From Candidatus Stahliibacteriota bacterium (lineage in GTDB: Bacteria; Hydrothermota; UBA3073), in NCBI GenBank assembly GCA_030627085.1, contig DAOUSS010000050.1:1-8779 (forward strand): 8,779 bases of DNA, in the 5' to 3' direction. The position numbers and the translations under genes are program-made. Below the pieces are notes generated by a model. The model did no database searches and was not told the origin of the DNA. It was given only the letters and a program-made list of their open reading frames with translations. Below are positions 4,972 through 8,779 of the stretch, one piece after another (positions within the stretch are counted from its first letter, which is position 1; each line of letters starts with the position of its first letter).

Positions 4972-6399
4972 ATGAGAGATTTTGCATTAAAGATCAGGGA
5001 ACGTCTTCCTGCATCCATAAATTATGGGGACGCAAGGATCGTAGAAACAGAGTATGAACATATTCTTGTCAGGAATGGCAATGTAGAGTCTTACACAAGA
5101 AACAACGATATTGGATTTGGGGTGAGAACGCTTCTTAACAACGCCTGGGGGTTTCACTCATCAAATAAGATAGAAGAAACGGAAATAGATAGAGTGATTG
5201 ACAAAAGTCTGGAAATCGCAAAGGCATCTGGTATAGCTAAAGGAAAATCTGTTTCACTCTCTCATTTAAATCCACAGAAGGGAAGATATAAAACAGAGAT
5301 AGAGAAAGATCCGTTTGATGTGTCTGTTGAAAACAAAATAAATCTTCTTCTTACCGTGGATAGTATACTCTCAAACTATAAAGCGGTGAAGGTGAGAACT
5401 GCAAGGATGATTTGTATCAAGGAGAGAAAGATTTTTATGTCTACAGAAGGCAATCTTATAGAGCAAGAGATAGTTCATACAGGTGCAGAGATAAGGGCAC
5501 TTGCAGTAAAAGAGGGAGAGGTACAAACAAGGTCTTACGGAGACTTTGGACAGGCTGGATACGAATTCATAGAGAGACTTAAACTTCCACACGAAGCCCC
5601 AAGGGTTGGTGAGGAGGCAGAGAAACTTCTCAGAGCAAAATCCTGTCCATCTGGCAAGAAGGATATTGTTATATCTGACGACCAGATGGTTCTTCAAGTG
5701 CACGAATCTATAGGACATCCAACAGAACTTGACAGGGTTTTTGGCACAGAGGCGAGTTATGCTGGAACGAGTTTCGTGACGCCCGAGAAACTCGGCAGTT
5801 TCAAATATGGAAGCAAGTTTATCAATGTTACGGCAGATGCGACAATCAAAAATGGACTTGGTGGTTTCGGATGGGATGATGAAGGCGTTCCTGCACAAAG
5901 AATCTATCTCATAAAAGAGGGTATATTCAACGATTACCTCTCTTCAAGAGATACTGCACCACTCATTAGGAGAAGAAGCACTGGTACAATGAGGGCAAGT
6001 TCGTGGTCGAGAATCCCGATAATCAGAATGACAAACATAAATCTCGAACCTGGCGAATTTACTCTTGAGGAGTTGATAGACGGTATAACTAATGGACTGT
6101 ATCTTTTGACGAATAAGTCATGGAGTATAGATGACAAGCGTATAAATTTCCAATTTGGGGTTGAATTTGGATACGAAATAAAAAATGGAAAATTGGGTGA
6201 TGTGGTAAAGGATGTAACCTATACGGGAATAACACCAAAATTCTGGAATTCCTGTGATGGGATAGGAAACAAAGATTGCTGGAAGATGCACGGCGTTATG
6301 AACTGTGGTAAGGGTGAACCCGGACAGTCAATGAGAGTCGGGCATGGTACCGCTCCAGCAAGGTTTAGAGGGATTGAGGTAGGTGTATTCAGAAAATAA
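4972..6399 (+). CDS. tldD: Metalloprotease TldD homologue
   Basis: This 475-residue protein matches full-length TldD (E. coli, 481 residues). The zinc motif HESIGH (244-249, HExxxH) lies in VLQVHESIGHPTELDR. The C-terminal signature NCGKGEPGQSMRVGHGTAPARF contains C445, expected to be the third zinc ligand. Residues 1-200 form the N-terminal domain that contacts the partner subunit in the family. TldD works with TldE (PmbA) as a cytoplasmic protease acting on unfolded peptides, for example in microcin B17 leader removal and CcdA turnover in enterobacteria. No tldE is in this window; the next genes are glycosyltransferases starting 1 bp after its stop. The start is supported by the G-run ribosome-binding site and a promoter 54 bp upstream. 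The frame is intact and all key residues are present, so activity is expected if a TldE is encoded elsewhere. Confidence 0.94.
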   Translation: MRDFALKIRERLPASINYGDARIVETEYEHILVRNGNVESYTRNNDIGFGVRTLLNNAWGFHSSNKIEETEIDRVIDKSLEIAKASGIAKGKSVSLSHLNPQKGRYKTEIEKDPFDVSVENKINLLLTVDSILSNYKAVKVRTARMICIKERKIFMSTEGNLIEQEIVHTGAEIRALAVKEGEVQTRSYGDFGQAGYEFIERLKLPHEAPRVGEEAEKLLRAKSCPSGKKDIVISDDQMVLQVHESIGHPTELDRVFGTEASYAGTSFVTPEKLGSFKYGSKFINVTADATIKNGLGGFGWDDEGVPAQRIYLIKEGIFNDYLSSRDTAPLIRRRSTGTMRASSWSRIPIIRMTNINLEPGEFTLEELIDGITNGLYLLTNKSWSIDDKRINFQFGVEFGYEIKNGKLGDVVKDVTYTGITPKFWNSCDGIGNKDCWKMHGVMNCGKGEPGQSMRVGHGTAPARFRGIEVGVFRK

Positions 6400-6400
6400 G

Positions 6401-7324
6401 ATGATAAGCGTCATAATTCCAACCTACAACAGACTTTTTTCCTTGAAGGATACAATAAAATCACTGGAGGGTCAATCTCTTGATGTGGGTAAGTTTGAGG
6501 TCATTGTAGTTGATGATGGTTCGAATGATGGAACATACGAATGGTTATCAGAGTACAGAGGAAGATTGGACCTGAAGTGCGTAAGGCATCCAACAAACAG
6601 AGGGACAGCGACTACAAGAAACGATGGTATAAGGACAGCAAAAGGTGATACTATTGTGTTTCTTGATGATGATATGATGGCAGATAGAGACCTCCTCTCT
6701 GTATATCTTAATGCCCATCAGGTAGAGGACGGTGTATTCATTGGTAATGTTATATACAAGAAAAATGCAAGAGAAAGAGCGCTCTTGCAGTATCTTTCTA
6801 CGAGGGGTGTGCATAAAGGCAAAAAGGATTTTACCTGTTTTATAACACAGAATGCATCTGTCAAAAAAAAAGATGCAATAGATGCTGGATTGTTTGATGA
6901 TTCCATTCCTTGTTTTTTCCAAGGAGAGGATATAGAGTTTGCATATAAGCTATCGCTTTTGAATAAAAGGTTTGTATATATAAAGGAGGCGGTTGCCTTT
7001 CATTCCCATACCGTAAATCTACAAAAGGTGCTTCTCGATGCAGAAAGATTTGGTAAGCATATCCTTCCACTCCTTTTGGATAAATACCCTGCTTTTAAGA
7101 AAACCTTCAAATTGTATCTTCTGGATCCTGTGCATCTATTAAAGGAACCACTTTCCTTTTCGGTACAAAAATTGATTGTAAGGTTTTCTCTCTATCGGCG
7201 TATATATAACCTTATAAGAAGATTGACCATCCTTTTTAACGGGTTTTTTGTCCCATTGATATTCTTTGATTACCTTATATTTTACAACCGTACAAAGTGG
7301 ATGAGCCAAAGACAATCCTTGTAA
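6401..7324 (+). CDS. Family 2 glycosyltransferase
   Basis: This 307-residue GT-A enzyme starts MISVIIPTYNR, the typical GT2 opening. It shows VVDDGS (36-41) for nucleotide binding, the metal-binding DDD (89-91) in TIVFLDDDMMAD, and QGEDIEF (174-180), which supplies the likely catalytic base. Hydrophobic residues at 277-296 near the C-terminus suggest membrane association. It transfers a sugar from a nucleotide donor to a lipid-linked or polysaccharide acceptor, with donor and acceptor undetermined. I use ATG 6401, 1 bp after the tldD stop. An in-frame GTG at 6383, inside tldD, would add six residues without family similarity. The closest purine-rich stretch, GAGGTAGG at 6376-6383, is too far from ATG 6401 for ideal spacing, so coupling to tldD translation is likely. 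Its 3' end overlaps the GT9 gene by 28 bp. Confidence 0.9.
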   Translation: MISVIIPTYNRLFSLKDTIKSLEGQSLDVGKFEVIVVDDGSNDGTYEWLSEYRGRLDLKCVRHPTNRGTATTRNDGIRTAKGDTIVFLDDDMMADRDLLSVYLNAHQVEDGVFIGNVIYKKNARERALLQYLSTRGVHKGKKDFTCFITQNASVKKKDAIDAGLFDDSIPCFFQGEDIEFAYKLSLLNKRFVYIKEAVAFHSHTVNLQKVLLDAERFGKHILPLLLDKYPAFKKTFKLYLLDPVHLLKEPLSFSVQKLIVRFSLYRRIYNLIRRLTILFNGFFVPLIFFDYLIFYNRTKWMSQRQSL

Positions 7325-8355
7325 TTGCATGGGGGGGTATCGGAGATATAGTATGCCTTTCTCCCGCACTTCTTGCGCTGAGAAAAAGATATCATGAGGC
7401 AAGAATAGTCATCTTATGCGAGAATAATACTCCCTGTGAACTTATAAAATGTTGGAACGGAGCGTATACATTTTCTATAAAAGAAAAGAAATTTAAGGGA
7501 TTTTCAGGTAAAATAAGATTGATAAAGAAACTCAGACGATTTTATCCCGATGTGAGTGTAATGAACGCGGTAGGACCATCCTTTCGTTCCGCATTTATCT
7601 CCCTTTTATCCGGAGCAAGGATAAGAATCGGTAAAAGTGTTCGCGGGAAGGGATTCTTAAATACAATAAGATTTCCAGAATACAGAATACATGAGATAGA
7701 TGCAAATTTTGAAATATTTAAATACTTTGGGGTAGAAAGGGCTGATGAAAAACCATTTGTTCAAATTCCTGAAGATTCATTTCTATTCGTGAATAGATGG
7801 TGTAAAGACAGGAAAATAACACCGAAGGAGGTTATAGGTATACACCCGGGTGCAAGTGATAGAAATAAGAGATGGGACAAGTTTAGTGAATTGATAAGGT
7901 TGTTTGTAAAGGAGGGAGAAAGGTTAGTTATTTTTGGTTCAGAAGATGAGAGAAGTTATATCGAAACTATCGTAAAAAATTGTAGAGAAGGTCTCTCATA
8001 TCTATCGGATTCTGTAAACGAGCCGTATAACCAGGCCTCGATATTCTCCTTTATAGGCTACCCAATAACCTACGCTGCTGCAATGATAAGTTGTTGTAAG
8101 CTTTTTATAGGAAACGACTCTGGACCATCACATCTTGCTTCAGCACTTTCCGTTCCTACAATAACGATATTTGGTCCAACCTCATGGGAGAGAGGAAAAC
8201 CATATGGAGACAAGAATATAATAGTAAAAAGCAATTTGCCCTGTAGCCCCTGTTCATGGCTCGGAGTGGGGATAAAGTGCAAGTCGTTTAAATGCCTAAA
8301 AGAGATTAAGGTTGAAGATGTTTACTGCGAAGCGGAGAAACTTATTAAATGTTGA
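7297..8355 (+). CDS. Family 9 glycosyltransferase (heptosyltransferase-like)
   Basis: This 352-residue GT-B protein opens with KTILVIAWGGIGDIVCLSPAL, the GT9 N-terminal pattern (GxGD-x(4-5)-PAL). It also shows IGIHPGASDRNKRW (180-193), FIGNDSGPSHLA (270-281) and IFGPTSWERGKPYG (291-304). The C-terminal cysteines C316, C319, C328 and C333 in LPCSPC...KC...KCLKEI are common in this family. Heptosyltransferases such as WaaC and WaaF add heptose to the lipopolysaccharide inner core from ADP-heptose; the exact sugar here is not determinable. The GTG at 7297 is the only common start codon between the upstream in-frame stop (7267-7269) and the conserved motif, giving a 28-bp overlap with the GT2 gene. 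No good Shine-Dalgarno sequence is visible, so reinitiation or coupling with the GT2 gene is likely. An alternative is an O-antigen or other surface-glycan transferase. Confidence 0.92.
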   Translation: MDEPKTILVIAWGGIGDIVCLSPALLALRKRYHEARIVILCENNTPCELIKCWNGAYTFSIKEKKFKGFSGKIRLIKKLRRFYPDVSVMNAVGPSFRSAFISLLSGARIRIGKSVRGKGFLNTIRFPEYRIHEIDANFEIFKYFGVERADEKPFVQIPEDSFLFVNRWCKDRKITPKEVIGIHPGASDRNKRWDKFSELIRLFVKEGERLVIFGSEDERSYIETIVKNCREGLSYLSDSVNEPYNQASIFSFIGYPITYAAAMISCCKLFIGNDSGPSHLASALSVPTITIFGPTSWERGKPYGDKNIIVKSNLPCSPCSWLGVGIKCKSFKCLKEIKVEDVYCEAEKLIKC

Positions 8356-8367
8356 ATGCGAATGAAA

Positions 8368-8492
8368 TGTTGAATGGTTGATGTTTAATGTGAAATGTGA
8401 AATGTGTAATGCGTAGGGCGTAAGGCGTGAGGCGTAAGGAGTAAAGTGTAAGGTGATAGTAATAAATGTTAGGTGAAATGTTAAATGTGGAA
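8368..8492 (+). repeat. Second degenerate heptanucleotide array, about 17 units
   Basis: From 8368 the sequence runs in 7-bp units with consensus close to TGYGTAA or GGCGTAA. Examples are TGTGAAA (8389-8395 and 8396-8402), TGTGTAA (8403), GGCGTAA (8417 and 8431), GGCGTGA (8424) and GGAGTAA (8438). Phase is kept to about 8473, then slips by 2 bp, and TGTTAAA and TGTGGAA follow to 8492. The first units lie just after the GT9 stop. The motif differs from the GT-led array at 2975, but period and style are the same. No gene or clear promoter is seen in 8356-8583. Confidence 0.8.
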
Positions 8493-8493
8493 T

Positions 8494-8573
8494 AATGACT
8501 CTAAAACACAATGACACTACGACGCAATGACTTAATTACCTATTAACTTAATAACATAATAACCCAATAACTC
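8494..8573 (+). repeat. Degenerate octanucleotide array, ten units with invariant AC at positions 5-6
   Basis: Ten consecutive 8-bp units begin one base after the heptamer array and all carry AC at positions 5-6. Examples are AATGACTC (8494), AATGACAC (8510), AATGACTT (8526), AATAACAT (8550), AATAACCC (8558) and AATAACTC (8566). The AATGAC word recurs every 16 bp at 8494, 8510 and 8526. The array ends 10 bp before the next gene's ATG. Confidence 0.7.
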
Positions 8574-8583
8574 AACATAAGGA

Positions 8584-8779
8584 ATGCGTATACTTTTCAT
8601 AGCGACGCCCGATGTGGCAATCAATAAAGGGGGACTTTATACCCAAATAATCAATAGTAAAAAGTATTTAGAAAAACTGGGTGTAGAAGTTGACCTCTAT
8701 GATATTTGGCAGCCTCTTAAAGAGGATTACGACCTGATCCATATATTCAGGGCAGATATCTCACTGTATGATACAGTAA
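8584..8779 (+). CDS. Glycosyltransferase, probably GT4-like, N-terminal part only
   Basis: The frame starts MRILFIATPD and continues with NKGGLYTQI (residues 14-22), the glycine-rich loop seen near the N-terminus of GT-B/GT4 enzymes. Later segments (KKYLEKLGVEVDLYDI, then DLIHIFRADIS) fit the usual alternation of strand and helix, with the 'DLIHI' strand common in GT4 proteins. It remains open at the window edge after 65 codons. An in-frame TAA at 8578-8580 fixes the start at 8584. The AAGGA in front abuts the ATG with no spacer, so it is a poor ribosome-binding site. With two glycosyltransferases upstream, it likely belongs to the same surface-glycan locus, although the 228-bp repeat-filled gap may separate the transcripts. 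Confidence 0.7.
   Translation, partial: MRILFIATPDVAINKGGLYTQIINSKKYLEKLGVEVDLYDIWQPLKEDYDLIHIFRADISLYDTV

Noticed and set aside
5371..5898. Long antisense ORFs, such as 175 residues opposite tldD and 216 residues opposite nnr (42-692)
   Set aside because: They lie opposite strongly conserved genes, have no recognisable motif, and show low-complexity Ser/Ile/Phe-rich composition typical of reverse frames.
8541..8573. Several TAATAAC words that could be -10 boxes for the last gene
   Set aside because: They are units of the octamer array and no matching -35 is found at proper spacing.

Overview
The window looks like chromosomal DNA from an uncultivated, AT-rich, Gram-negative bacterium. This is an inference. 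Heptosyltransferase-type (GT9), GT2 and GT4-like glycosyltransferases suggest lipopolysaccharide or another surface glycan. The regulator is of the PhaR (PHB_acc_N) type, and the radical SAM/SPASM enzyme points to anaerobic metabolism. I cannot name the phylum. All recognisable genes are on the + strand.

Layout. 1-2547 is a housekeeping block: the tail of a probable plsX (1-114), bifunctional NAD(P)HX repair enzyme nnr (130-1686), a collapsed tatD gene keeping only its two ends (1683-1830), and truA (1840-2547). At 2578-2653 is a near-ideal sigma70-type promoter: an A/T-rich UP element, TTGACA, a 17-nt spacer, then TATAAT with an upstream TG. A perfect 11+1+11 palindrome follows directly, covering the predicted transcription start. 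This unit drives a 112-residue PhaR-type DNA-binding protein (2654-2992), whose last codons and stop lie in a 7-bp-period repeat array (2975-3058). A radical SAM/SPASM protein follows (3106-4551).

The gap 4552-4971 holds no gene. It contains a 220-bp element with 10-bp terminal inverted repeats, built of palindromes each followed by CCTACAA, including an 84-bp direct repeat. A GC-rich hairpin, a strong promoter (4890-4918), a short heptamer run and a G-run ribosome-binding site come next. TldD metallopeptidase (4972-6399), a GT2 glycosyltransferase (6401-7324) and a GT9 glycosyltransferase (7297-8355) are tightly packed and probably co-transcribed. Between 8356 and 8583 are a second heptamer array and, directly behind it, an octamer array. 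The start of a GT4-like glycosyltransferase (8584-) runs off the window.

No complete new defence or biosynthetic system is evident. The most unusual material is non-coding: the PhaR-type promoter/operator, the modular palindromic element with compensatory changes, and the phased 7-bp and 8-bp degenerate arrays. The tatD remnant is either recent gene loss or an assembly collapse.
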